Source: Streptomyces sp. 3214.6
GTDB taxonomy: Bacteria; Actinomycetota; Actinomycetes; Streptomycetales; Streptomycetaceae
Direction of reading: 5' to 3'
Assembly: GCF_900129855.1 (NCBI RefSeq)
Contig: NZ_LT670819.1
Span: 8,432,001-8,496,000, forward strand
DNA: 64,000 nt
Shown here: positions 17,210 to 25,152 of the stretch, piece after piece
How positions within the stretch are numbered: position 1 is the first letter of the stretch
Layout of the letters: every line of letters starts with the position of its first letter
Program-made: the position numbers and the translations under genes
The notes under the pieces: generated by a model
Seen by the model: only the letters and a program-made list of their open reading frames with translations
Told to the model about the DNA's origin: nothing
The model's database searches: none

Positions 17210-18076
17210 TCAGGCGGTGAGTTCCTTGGTGATGCGGTCGAGCATGAAGGCCGACGACTCGTGGGCGCGTTCTTCCCAGGCGAAGACGCAGGCGGTGGCG
17301 ACGCCGTCGAAGTCCAGTTCGCGCAGGGTGGTGAAGAAGGCGTTCCAGTCGACCTCGCCCTGGCCGATGTCGAGGTGCTGGTGGATGCGGGCGGGGGTGC
17401 CGGGCGGGTTCAGGATGTAGCGCAGGCCGCTGGAGCCCTTGTGGTTGAAGGCGTCGGCGATGTGGACGTGCTGGAGCTTGTCGCCGGCGTAGCGCATCAT
17501 CGCGGCGACGTCGGCGCTGGGGTCGGTGCCGGAGAGGTGGAAGGAGTGGGGTGCGCAGTAGAGGTAGTTCACCCAGGGCTTGTTGATCGCGCGGACCAGG
17601 TCGACGGCCGGGGCGTTCTCCTCGCAGAAGTCGTCCGGGTGCGCCTCCAGGTTGAGGGCGATGCCCTCGCGCTCGAAGAGGGGCAGCAGTTCCTCCAGCG
17701 ACCGCCAGAACGCGGCCTCGCTCGCCGCGGCGTGCTCGGGGCGTCCGTTGAACTCCGAGTTCATCAAGGGACATTCGAGATCCGACGTGATCTCGATCAT
17801 CCGCTTCCAGTAGCGCACGGCCGCCTGCCGTTCGCTCTCGTCGGGCGAGGACCACTTGTACAGCGGCAGCACGGAGGACAGCTGAACGCCGTGCGTGCGC
17901 AGGGAGTTCTTCAGCTCGGCGACGCGCTCGTCGTCGGCGCGCGGGTGCAGGAAGAACGGCATGAAGTCCTCGCGCGGCGAGAGCTCGATGTACTCGTAGC
18001 CGAGTTCGGCGACGGTGCGCACCATGGCGTCGAGGGGCAGGGCGCGGAACATGTACGGGTCGAGGGCGATCTTCAC
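17210..18076 (-). CDS. Sugar phosphate isomerase/epimerase (xylose-isomerase-like TIM barrel)
   Basis: 288 residues of the AP-endonuclease-2/IolE-IolI superfamily. ELGYEYIELSPRED opens the barrel; NLEAHPDDFCEEN and LQHVHIADAFNH carry the glutamate and histidine metal ligands expected near the C-terminal ends of strands; WNAFFTTLRELDFDG is the usual end. The product would isomerise or epimerise a sugar or inositol-derived ketone. GTG 18076 overlaps the stop of the upstream dehydrogenase (GTGA), so the two are translationally coupled and probably handle consecutive steps. Confidence 0.85.
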   Translation of the reverse strand: MKIALDPYMFRALPLDAMVRTVAELGYEYIELSPREDFMPFFLHPRADDERVAELKNSLRTHGVQLSSVLPLYKWSSPDESERQAAVRYWKRMIEITSDLECPLMNSEFNGRPEHAAASEAAFWRSLEELLPLFEREGIALNLEAHPDDFCEENAPAVDLVRAINKPWVNYLYCAPHSFHLSGTDPSADVAAMMRYAGDKLQHVHIADAFNHKGSSGLRYILNPPGTPARIHQHLDIGQGEVDWNAFFTTLRELDFDGVATACVFAWEERAHESSAFMLDRITKELTA

Positions 18077-19089
18077 GCGGCGCCTCCGTAGAACGCGGGG
18101 CGGGGCTTGAGGTCGGTGGCGACGACGCGGCCCGATTCGAGGGCGTCGACGGTGGCGCTGGTGATGACGGTGGCGGCGTAGCCGTCCCAGGCCGCCGGGC
18201 CGGTGGGCGCGTCGCCGGCGGCGACGGCCGCGATCCACTCCCGGAACTCGGTGTCGAAGGCGTCGGCGAACCGGCCCACCCAGTCCGTGAGCACCTCCGT
18301 GCTGTGCTGCCCGGCGCTGCGCACGCCGACCGCCGCGGGGTCGGGCAGCCGGACCAGGCCGTCCTCGCCGACCGCTTCGCACTGGATGTCGTAGCCGTAC
18401 TGGCAGTTGACGAAGACCTCCAGGTCGATACGGACGCCCTTGGCGGTCTCGAAGAGCATGATCTGCGGGTCCTTGAGGTGCGGGTGCCGTTTGCCGGTCG
18501 CGCGCGGGGTGACGACCTGGGTGGAGACGATCTCGTCGTCCAGCAGCCAGCGCAGTACGTCGACCTCGTGGACGGCTGTGTCGAGGGCGGCCATGGCGGA
18601 GGTGTAGGACTCGGGGACGGTCGGGTTGCGGTGGGCGCAGTGCACGATGAGCGGCTCACCGATCCGGCCCGAGTCGATGACCTGCTTCAGCTGCCGGTAG
18701 CCGGTGTCGTAGCGGCGCATGAAGCCGACCTGGACCAGGCGGTGGCCGTGCGCCGTCTCGGCCTCGACGATCTTCAGACAGTCCTCGGCGGTCGTCGCGA
18801 GGGGCTTCTCGCAGAACACCGGCTTTCCGGCGGCTATCGCATCGAGCACGTGTTCGGCGTGGGTGGGGCCCCAGGAGGTGACGAGCACCGCGTCCACGTC
18901 GGCCGCCGCGATCACGGCCGCGCCATCAGGCAGCACCCGGGCGCCCACCGGCGCCGCCGCCTCCTCGGCGCGGGCGACGTCGAGGTCGGTGACCGCGGTG
19001 ACCCGGGCGCCTGTGACGACGTCGGTGAGACGCCGGATGTGCTCTTTGCCGATCCAGCCGGCGCCGATGACGCCTACACGTACGGTCAT
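18073..19089 (-). CDS. Gfo/Idh/MocA-family dehydrogenase (myo-inositol 2-dehydrogenase-like)
   Basis: 338 residues. The N-terminal Rossmann fold has VGVIGAGWIGKEHIRRL, then VFCEKPLATT with the EKP motif that holds the catalytic lysine; MAALDTAVHEVDVLRW supplies the conserved DxxxHxxD-type active-site segment. The family oxidises a hydroxyl of sugars or inositols with NAD(P)+. The best resemblance is to inositol 2-dehydrogenases. It lies in a run with two isomerases and a decayed transporter. ATG 19089 has a weak upstream site; its stop overlaps the next gene's GTG. Confidence 0.87.
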   Translation of the reverse strand: MTVRVGVIGAGWIGKEHIRRLTDVVTGARVTAVTDLDVARAEEAAAPVGARVLPDGAAVIAAADVDAVLVTSWGPTHAEHVLDAIAAGKPVFCEKPLATTAEDCLKIVEAETAHGHRLVQVGFMRRYDTGYRQLKQVIDSGRIGEPLIVHCAHRNPTVPESYTSAMAALDTAVHEVDVLRWLLDDEIVSTQVVTPRATGKRHPHLKDPQIMLFETAKGVRIDLEVFVNCQYGYDIQCEAVGEDGLVRLPDPAAVGVRSAGQHSTEVLTDWVGRFADAFDTEFREWIAAVAAGDAPTGPAAWDGYAATVITSATVDALESGRVVATDLKPRPAFYGGAA

Positions 19090-19130
19090 GGGTGGTGGTC
19101 CTTTCGGGGTACTGCCGAGAACGGGGGAGG

Positions 19131-19399
19131 TCAGGAGAAGCGCGAGCGGAGTTCGGCTTCGAGGGTTTCGAGGGTTTCGAGGGTGCGGCCCCTGGTCTCG
19201 GGGACGTAGCGCTTCACGAAGGCGAGGGAGAAGACGCCCGCCGCCACGAAGAGGAAGAAGGTGTTGGAGACGGCGATCCCGTCGACCAGGGACGGAAAGA
19301 CCAGGCCGATCGTGAAGTTGGACAGCCACAGCACCACCGCCGCGACGCCCATGCGGCAGTGGAGTCGCGGGTCTTGAGCGCGTGGTTCGTGTCCTCCAT
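19131..19399 (-). pseudogene. Sugar-porter MFS transporter destroyed by internal deletion
   Basis: A normal sugar porter has about 470 residues. Here ATG 19399, behind a good GGAGG, encodes only about 16 residues (MEDTNHALKTRDSTAA). Then, out of frame, comes the last membrane helices of a transporter: SNFTIGLVFPSLVDGIAVSN and the sugar-porter signature KRYVPETRGRTLE. More than a kilobase between start and end has been lost. The C-terminal part holds three tandem copies of a 9-bp unit encoding LET repeats (19158-19184). In position it belongs with the inositol-type operon, so the locus has lost its own uptake protein. Confidence 0.8.
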
Positions 19400-19407
19400 G
19401 CCGCCTC

Positions 19408-20358
19408 CTACCGGTCGAGGATCGGGCGGCGGGTACCCGTGAGTCCGCAGCCCGCGAGGTGCTCGCGGGTGCGTACGGCGATGGGCAGGGGCACCTCGGG
19501 GGCGCAGGGGTAGAGGTCCTGCTCGACGATCACGAACAACTCGACGTCCAGCTTGGCGAGTTCGGCCACGACGTCGGCGGGGTTCGGCACACCTGCGGGC
19601 GGGGAGACGCACACCCCGCGCTTGACGGCCTCGCCGAAGGAGAGGTCCTCGGCGGCGACCTGGGCCAGCACGGCGGGGTCCATCTGCTTGATGTGGACGT
19701 AGCCGACGCGTTCGCCGAAGCGGCGGATCAGGTCGAGGTTGTCGCCGCCGCCGTAGGCGACGTGTCCGGTGTCCAGGCAGAGGTTGGTGTAGCGGGAGTC
19801 CGACTCGTTGAGCAGCCGTTCGATCTCGGGCTGGGTCTGGATGTGGCTGTCGGCGTGCGGGTGGACGACGAGGCGGACGTCGTACTCGTCCAGGAGCAGC
19901 CTGCCGAGCCGGTCGGCGCTGCGGCCGAAGCCGGCCCACTGCTCGGCGGTCAGCTCGGGCGGCTCGGTGAACGCGCCGGTCTTCTCGTCCCGGTACATCG
20001 GCGGGATCAACACCAGGTGGTGCGCGCCCGCGGCCGCGGTCAGCGCGGCGACCTGGCGGACGTGGGCGAGCATCTCCTCCCAGGCCTCGGGCCGGTGCAG
20101 CGCGCCGAACGCGGTGCCGCCACAGACCCGCAGGCCACGGGAGTCGAGCTCCTCCTTCAGCCGCTGCGGCTCGGTCGGGAGGTAGCCGTACGGGCCGAGC
20201 TCCAGCCACTGGTAGCCGGCCTCGGCCAGCTCGTCGAGGAAGCGGGTGTGCGACACCTGGTGTTCGTCCTCGGGGAACCAGACGCCCCAGGAGTCGGGGG
20301 CGGAGCCCAGGCACAGGTTGCCGACGGTGGTGCGGAGCGGGGTTGGCACCGTTGCCAT
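19408..20358 (-). CDS. IolE-like sugar phosphate isomerase/epimerase
   Basis: 316 residues. The opening CLGSAPDSWGVWFPEDEHQ and LDELAEAGYQWLELGPYGYL are typical of the IolE (2-keto-myo-inositol dehydratase) side of the TIM-barrel superfamily. LVVHPHADSHIQT, NLCLDTGHVAYGGGD and VGYVHIKQMDPAVL give the metal-binding His, Asp and His residues, and LFVIVEQDLY the glutamate. With the neighbouring inositol-type dehydrogenase it suggests catabolism of an inositol or related sugar. ATG 20358 faces the divergent LacI-type regulator across about 175 bp. Confidence 0.85.
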   Translation of the reverse strand: MATVPTPLRTTVGNLCLGSAPDSWGVWFPEDEHQVSHTRFLDELAEAGYQWLELGPYGYLPTEPQRLKEELDSRGLRVCGGTAFGALHRPEAWEEMLAHVRQVAALTAAAGAHHLVLIPPMYRDEKTGAFTEPPELTAEQWAGFGRSADRLGRLLLDEYDVRLVVHPHADSHIQTQPEIERLLNESDSRYTNLCLDTGHVAYGGGDNLDLIRRFGERVGYVHIKQMDPAVLAQVAAEDLSFGEAVKRGVCVSPPAGVPNPADVVAELAKLDVELFVIVEQDLYPCAPEVPLPIAVRTREHLAGCGLTGTRRPILDR

Positions 20359-20408
20359 GACGTGTCCTTTTGCGGGGAGGGACAGGGGCCAGGAAAGTAT
20401 CGCGCTCT

Positions 20409-20424
20409 ACTAGCGCGCTCTAGT
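20409..20424. promoter_or_regulatory. Candidate LacI-type operator between iolE-like and lacI-like genes
   Basis: ACTAG and CTAGT arms flank CGCGCT; inside lies the 8-bp palindrome AGCGCGCT, and a direct repeat GCGCTCTA occurs at 20402-20409 and 20415-20422. CG-centred palindromes in a divergent intergenic region are typical for LacI-family proteins, whose gene starts 109 bp away. Inferred. Confidence 0.5.
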
Positions 20425-20532
20425 GCGAGTACGATGGCTCCTGTCCAAATGTCATGTCAATAGCCTGTTGCCGGGAGATTTCGAGAGCGCCGTTAGGGTG
20501 ACGGCGTCGGAAGGCGGATTCGGCGTCGGAGG

Positions 20533-21585
20533 GTGGGTTCTCAGGTGGGTGCATCGGGCAGGCAGCGGCCGACGATGGCGGACGTCGCCGCGAAGGCGGG
20601 CGTCTCCCGGGCGCTCGTCTCGATCGTCTTCCGCGACCAGCCGGGAGCGAGCGAGGAGACCCGGCAGCGTGTGCTGCGGGTCGCCGACGAGATCGGCTAC
20701 AGCCCCGACAGCGCGGCCCGACTGCTGGCCCGCGGCCGCAGCCGCACCCTCGGGGTGATGTTCACGGTGCACCAGATCTTCCACACGGACCTCATCGCGG
20801 GCATCTACCCCGAGGCCGAGCGCCTCGGCTACGACGTCCTGCTCTCCGCGGCCGCCCAGGGCCGCAGCGAGGCCAAGGCCGTCGAGGCCCTGCTCAGTCA
20901 CCGTTGCGAGGCGCTGATCCTGCTGGCCTCCGACGCCGAAACCCCCTACCTCGACGAACTCGCGCACCGGACGGCGGCCGTTTCGGTCGGCCGGCGCGCC
21001 ACCGGCGTCACCGGCGCCCCCGTGGACTTCGTGCACTCGGCCGAGGGCAAGGGTGTACGGCAGGCCATGGACCACCTCGTCGAACTCGGTCACCGCCGGA
21101 TCGTGCACATCGACGGCGGGCGCGGCCCCGGCTCGGCCGAGCGGCGGCGCGCCTACCGGGCGGCGATGCGCCGGCACGGACTGGAGTCCGAGGCGCGGGT
21201 GATCCCCGGCGACCACACGGAGCAGTCCGGGATCGAGACCGGCCGACTGCTCCTGGACGAACGCGACCGGGGGCAGCCGCTGCCGACCGCGGTCCTGGCG
21301 GCCAACGACCGCAGCGCCATGGGCCTGTTGATGGCTCTGACGCGGGTCGGCGTGGACGTTCCGCGCGATCTCTCCGTCGTCGGCTACGACGACAGTCACC
21401 TCTCCCATCTGATGCCGATCGGGCTGACCACCGTCCGTCAGGACGCGGTGCTCCTGGCGGAACACGCGGTGCGGTTCGCGGTGGAGCGGCTGGAGAACCC
21501 CGAACTGGCGCCGCGGGAAGCGGTGTTGGAGCCGAAACTGGTGGTGCGCGCCTCCAGCGGCCCGCCGCCGCAGGGCGCGGCCTGA
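20533..21585 (+). CDS. LacI-family transcriptional regulator
   Basis: 350 residues. The N-terminal helix-turn-helix and hinge are clear: TMADVAAKAGVSRALVSIVF, then ADEIGYSPDSAARLLARGRS. The periplasmic-binding-protein-like sensor follows (RTLGVMF to GLTTVRQD). It probably represses the divergent isomerase/dehydrogenase genes until a sugar or inositol metabolite binds. GTG 20533 abuts a GGAGG; an in-frame GTG at 20545 with better spacing is an alternative start. Candidate operators lie at 20409-20424. Confidence 0.88.
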   Translation: MGSQVGASGRQRPTMADVAAKAGVSRALVSIVFRDQPGASEETRQRVLRVADEIGYSPDSAARLLARGRSRTLGVMFTVHQIFHTDLIAGIYPEAERLGYDVLLSAAAQGRSEAKAVEALLSHRCEALILLASDAETPYLDELAHRTAAVSVGRRATGVTGAPVDFVHSAEGKGVRQAMDHLVELGHRRIVHIDGGRGPGSAERRRAYRAAMRRHGLESEARVIPGDHTEQSGIETGRLLLDERDRGQPLPTAVLAANDRSAMGLLMALTRVGVDVPRDLSVVGYDDSHLSHLMPIGLTTVRQDAVLLAEHAVRFAVERLENPELAPREAVLEPKLVVRASSGPPPQGAA

Positions 21586-21683
21586 GCTCAGGGCCCTCGC
21601 ACCTCGCTGTGCTGGTCAGGGTGGGTGGGCGGAACTGGGCCCGATCGCAGGCGCGCGGTGACAAGACGTTCGGGCGGGCGGGG

Positions 21684-22037
21684 TCAGGCGGGCTGCCACA
21701 GCTCGACGCGGTTGCCCTCGGGATCCGTGACCCAGCCGAACCGGCCGACGCCCTCCATCTCCTGGGTCTCCCGGGCGACGTCCGCTCCCTTGTCGCGCAA
21801 CTGCGCGAGCATCGCATCCAGGTCGCGGACCCGGAAATTGAGCATGGTCCGCTGGGCGTGGGACCCGAAGTAGTCGGTCTCGGACTCGAACGTCGCGAAC
21901 ACCGTCGGCCCGGCTCCCTGACGCCACAGGCCATGCTCGTCGGCGTCCAGGCCCAGGCACTCGCGATACCAGGCGCTCAGGGCCGCCGGGTCGGCGGCCC
22001 GCAGAAAATACCCACCGATTCCAAGCACACGTTCCAT
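21684..22037 (-). CDS. VOC-family (glyoxalase/bleomycin-resistance fold) protein
   Basis: 117 residues, two beta-alpha-beta-beta-beta modules. The first has GGYFLRAADPAALSAWYREC; the second ends GVGRFGWVTDPEGNRVELWQ, where the glutamate of RVELW is the usual metal ligand or substrate contact. Standalone proteins of this type include glyoxalases and other metal-dependent enzymes; no specific substrate can be assigned. ATG 22037; monocistronic between the LacI-like gene and the two-component system. Confidence 0.8.
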   Translation of the reverse strand: MERVLGIGGYFLRAADPAALSAWYRECLGLDADEHGLWRQGAGPTVFATFESETDYFGSHAQRTMLNFRVRDLDAMLAQLRDKGADVARETQEMEGVGRFGWVTDPEGNRVELWQPA

Positions 22038-22134
22038 GCCGCCATCCTGCCAGGACGGCGCTCGGGCGGCCGGGGGAGCAGGTCATCCGGGGGTCCTTGC
22101 CGCCCGCCGGCCTCGACGCCCGAGGGGTACGGCT

Positions 22135-23253
22135 TCAGTCCGGGCGGGTCGGGATACGGAGTTCCACCGCATAGCCGCCGTCGGCGGTCGGCCCCGACGC
22201 GAAGGTTCCGTGCAGGAGCTCGGCGCGTTCCCCGAGGCCGACGAGCCCCTGCTGGGAGCCGGGGAGGGGAAGCGAGGGGCGGGTCGGCGGTGTGTTGGTG
22301 ACGGTGACGCCGATGGTGCCGGCCTCGTGCTGGAGGTGGACGGTCGCACGGGCGCCGGGGGCGTGCTTGCGGACGTTGGTGAGGGCTTCCTGGACGGTGC
22401 GGTAGACGGCGCGCTGCGCCGGGGTGCCGACGTCCGGCGGGAGTTCGCCGGTCAGGTCCGTCGGGATGCCGCTGGTGGTCACGAGCTGGTGGAGGTCGGC
22501 GAGGGTGGGCTGCGGGGTGAGCTCGGTGGTCCGGCCGCCCGAGGCCCGCAACAGGGTGACCATGTGCCGCAGTTCGTCGAGGGTGTCGACGCTGAGGGTG
22601 CGGATGGTCCGGGCGCCCTCCCTGGTGCCCGGGTCGGTGGCGGAGACCTGGAGGGCGCCCGCCTGCACCGCGATCAGACTGACCTGGTGCGAGACCACGT
22701 CGTGCATCTCCCGGGCGAGCTGGGCGCGTTCGCGGGCCAGCACGGCCTGCGAGTGCAGCAGCCGCTCGTGCTCGCGGGCCTCTTCGATCTCCACGAGGCG
22801 ACGGGCCAGGTCCCGGCGAGCCTGCACGAGTTGCCCCAGGAAGACCGGGGCCGCGGCCGTGGCCAGTGTGTAGAAGAAGTAGACGACCGTCCAGGTGCGA
22901 TCAGGGGAGGAGAGATCGTCCAGCGGCCGGGGAACCGCGGAGGCGAGCGCGAACAGCACCGCGCAGACGGTGAGCAGACGACGGTCGCGGGAGCGCTCGG
23001 CCAGCGTGAACAGGGCCGCGAACGGGGCGAACACGATGTCCAGCATCAGTGCGCCAGGAAGCGTGAGCAGGAACACCGGGAGCGGGAAACGCCGGCGGAA
23101 CGCCAGTGCGGCACAGCCCGCGGCTGCCACCCCCAGGGCGAACGCCGACTCATCCTCCAGGCTGAGCAGGAGGTCCGCGAGCGCGACCGCGACGACCACC
23201 GCGTCGACGACCGGGGCGGGAACCCGGGTCCACCAGGTCTGCGGCGAGGTCAT
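22135..23253 (-). CDS. Sensor histidine kinase (HisKA_3 type)
   Basis: 372 residues. Several membrane helices occupy about residues 15-150 (VVDAVVVAVALADLLL, LAFRRRFPLPVFLLTLPGAL, VVYFFYTLATAAAPVFLG). A coiled-coil linker leads to the phosphorylation site AREMHDVVSHQVSLIAVQ and to a HATPase with QEALTNVRKHAPGA and GLVGLGERAELLHG. It autophosphorylates on the histidine and passes the phosphate to the response regulator encoded just upstream. Its ATG overlaps that gene's stop (ATGA at 23250-23253), so the pair is translationally coupled. No periplasmic sensor domain is evident, so the signal is probably sensed in the membrane. Confidence 0.9.
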   Translation of the reverse strand: MTSPQTWWTRVPAPVVDAVVVAVALADLLLSLEDESAFALGVAAAGCAALAFRRRFPLPVFLLTLPGALMLDIVFAPFAALFTLAERSRDRRLLTVCAVLFALASAVPRPLDDLSSPDRTWTVVYFFYTLATAAAPVFLGQLVQARRDLARRLVEIEEAREHERLLHSQAVLARERAQLAREMHDVVSHQVSLIAVQAGALQVSATDPGTREGARTIRTLSVDTLDELRHMVTLLRASGGRTTELTPQPTLADLHQLVTTSGIPTDLTGELPPDVGTPAQRAVYRTVQEALTNVRKHAPGARATVHLQHEAGTIGVTVTNTPPTRPSLPLPGSQQGLVGLGERAELLHGTFASGPTADGGYAVELRIPTRPD

Positions 23254-23924
23254 CGGCCGGACTCCGGGCGCCGCCGGCCGTCGTCGAGCAGCCCGGCCCG
23301 CTGGGCGAGCAGCGCCGCCTGCACCCGGCCGGCGACGCGCAGCTTGGTGAGGATCGCGCTGACATGGTCCTTCACCGTGCCCGCGCTGAGGTGGAGGCGG
23401 CCGCCGATCTCGGCGTTGGACAGTCCCTCCGCGATCAGCACGAGGACCTCGCGTTCGCGCTCGGTGAGCCGTCCGACCCTGGTGGCCTCGATGTCGTCGT
23501 CGGCCGCCGCCCCCGGGTGGCTCTGCCACACGGCACGGGACGCCTTCGGCGACATCACCACCCCGCCCGCCACCAACGTCCGTACCAGCTGGGCTAGTTG
23601 GTCGGGCTCGGTGTCCTTCAGCAGGAAGCCGGCCGCGCCGGAGCGCAGCGCGGTCAGGATGTACTCGTCGGCGTCGAACGTCGTCAGCATCGCCACCACC
23701 GGCGGCTCGGGCAGGGCGCGCAGCTCCCGCAGCACGGTCAGCCCGTCGACGTCCGGCATCCGGATGTCGAGGAGCACGACGTCGGGCCGCTCCCGCCGTA
23801 CGGTGGCGACCGCCTCGGCGCCCGCCGTGGTCGCGACGACCTCGATGTCGTCGGCCGCGCTCAGGATGAGCTTGAAGCCGGACCGCACCAGGGCCTCGTC
23901 GTCGACCACCATGACCCGGATCAC
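23250..23924 (-). CDS. NarL/LuxR-family response regulator
   Basis: 224 residues. The receiver domain has VMVVDDEALVRSGFKL (acidic pair), VVLLDIRMPDVDG (phosphoacceptor aspartate) and GFLLKDTEP (lysine). The LuxR-type helix-turn-helix is LTEREREVLVLIAEGLSN, then IGGRLHLSAGTVKDHVSAI. It is the partner of the following histidine kinase. GTG 23924 starts it; the internal ATG at VMV is too far in. Targets are unknown. Confidence 0.9.
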   Translation of the reverse strand: MIRVMVVDDEALVRSGFKLILSAADDIEVVATTAGAEAVATVRRERPDVVLLDIRMPDVDGLTVLRELRALPEPPVVAMLTTFDADEYILTALRSGAAGFLLKDTEPDQLAQLVRTLVAGGVVMSPKASRAVWQSHPGAAADDDIEATRVGRLTEREREVLVLIAEGLSNAEIGGRLHLSAGTVKDHVSAILTKLRVAGRVQAALLAQRAGLLDDGRRRPESGR

Positions 23925-24166
23925 GTGAGTTCCGCCTTGCTGTCGTTGCGCGGGGTCCAGGGCCGCACGTCGCTGTCGATTGTCGCGGCTTTCGACCGTA
24001 GAGCGGACCACGCCCGGTGGGTCGGCCGGGCGGGACGCTCCCGCCACTCGGGGGGAGGGTTCCAGCCGGACGGGGGAGGAGCGGGGCCGCGGCCCCGCCG
24101 GGTGGCGGGGTGGGACCGGACAGGTGCCGGATACTCCGGGTCCGTGCGGCTCACCAGCCTGGAGAC

Positions 24167-24580
24167 ATGACCCAGAACGCAGACGACACGGTGCTCACCG
24201 CGCCGATCAGCGAGCAGGCCGCCGAGCAGGCCGCCGAGCCGACCGCCGCGATGGCCACCGCGTCGGTCGCCGCCCGGGCCGGGGCTCCGGCGAGCGGTCG
24301 GTCGTCGGTGGGCCGCCTGATCGACGCCTTCCCGCGCTTCCACCGCCTGGCCCGACCGGTCGTCGCGGTCGGCACGATGTCGCTGACCGCGTACGTCTTC
24401 CACATCGTCGGCATCCGACTCCTCGGCATCGAGGAGCTGCCCGGGTCCTCGCCGCACGTGCTGCTGGGCTTCCTCGTCGCCGTCACCGTGTTCGCCGCCC
24501 TCTGGTCCCGCTTCTTCCGGCGCGGCCCCCTGGAATGGCTGCTCGGCAAGGCGACCAAGCCGGCCGGGTGGGTGCGATGA
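24167..24580 (+). CDS. DUF418-type membrane protein reduced to its ends
   Basis: 137 residues. The C-terminal part (about 55-137: RPVVAVGTMSLTAYVFHIVG to RFFRRGPLEWLLGKATKP) is the end of a DUF418/acyltransferase-like membrane protein that normally has about 400 residues with ten or so helices. The first 45 residues are an Ala/Glu-rich start like the cytoplasmic N-terminus of such proteins. The middle is missing and the frame stays open, so this looks like an in-frame deletion product. Two membrane helices remain. It overlaps the next small gene by ATGA. Function is doubtful. Confidence 0.6.
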   Translation: MTQNADDTVLTAPISEQAAEQAAEPTAAMATASVAARAGAPASGRSSVGRLIDAFPRFHRLARPVVAVGTMSLTAYVFHIVGIRLLGIEELPGSSPHVLLGFLVAVTVFAALWSRFFRRGPLEWLLGKATKPAGWVR

Positions 24581-24717
24581 GGGCATCGCCGGGCGGCGGC
24601 CGGGAGTTCTGGTGGCTGGCCGTCGCGGTGGCCGTCGGCGTCCTGGTGGTCCTCCGCCCCGACCTGTACGCCTCCGCCACCGAACAGTTCGTCGTCGCCG
24701 TCGTCGGACACCGCTGA
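24577..24717 (+). CDS. Very small membrane protein
   Basis: 46 residues starting at an ATG that overlaps the stop of the DUF418 remnant (ATGA, 24577-24580). One hydrophobic segment is evident, FWWLAVAVAVGVLVVL at about residues 11-26, followed by a short tail LYASATEQFVVAVVGHR. No family recognised. Coupling and frame quality argue that it is translated, but it could be part of the decay of this locus. Confidence 0.5.
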   Translation: MRASPGGGREFWWLAVAVAVGVLVVLRPDLYASATEQFVVAVVGHR

Positions 24718-24758
24718 CCGACCCGCGCCCGCCCCGGACACACCACAGGAGCAACCCC

Positions 24759-24995
24759 ATGCTGTTCAACCCGCTGCCGAACCCGCGCCCGCGCCCCGCC
24801 GGCCCGGCCAGGATCCTGCTGACCGCCGCCGTCGCGACGAGCCTCGCCGTCGCCGGAGTGACACTCGCCGCCGCCACCGACTCCGACGCCCGCCCCGTGG
24901 GCCGGACGACCCACACGGTCGTCGTCTACGCCGACGGCGACTGCAGGGCCCGACTGGACAAGACGCAGCAGCCGTGGGAAAGCACCGGCCCGTGA
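24759..24995 (+). CDS. Small exported protein of unknown function
   Basis: 78 residues. A basic start with prolines precedes a hydrophobic stretch (ARILLTAAVATSLAVAGVTL) and an Ala-rich cleavage-like site, so it is probably secreted or anchored. The mature part is about 40 residues with a single cysteine (YADGDCRARLDKTQQ). AGGA lies 8-11 bases upstream of ATG 24759. No family recognised. The following 157 bp up to the convergent sigma-factor gene hold no feature I can name. Confidence 0.55.
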   Translation: MLFNPLPNPRPRPAGPARILLTAAVATSLAVAGVTLAAATDSDARPVGRTTHTVVVYADGDCRARLDKTQQPWESTGP

Positions 24996-25152
24996 CGCGT
25001 GCCGCGGGCCGAAGACCTCTGCCATCACAAGACGCCGTGCTTCGGTTGGCGCCGCGCTTCGGCTGACGCCGTGCAGCGGCTGACGGTGTACAGCGGTGAG
25101 GTCTTGGCGACTCCTGGGGTGACGCCTTGGGCTGTCTCCGGCGGTTCGAGAG

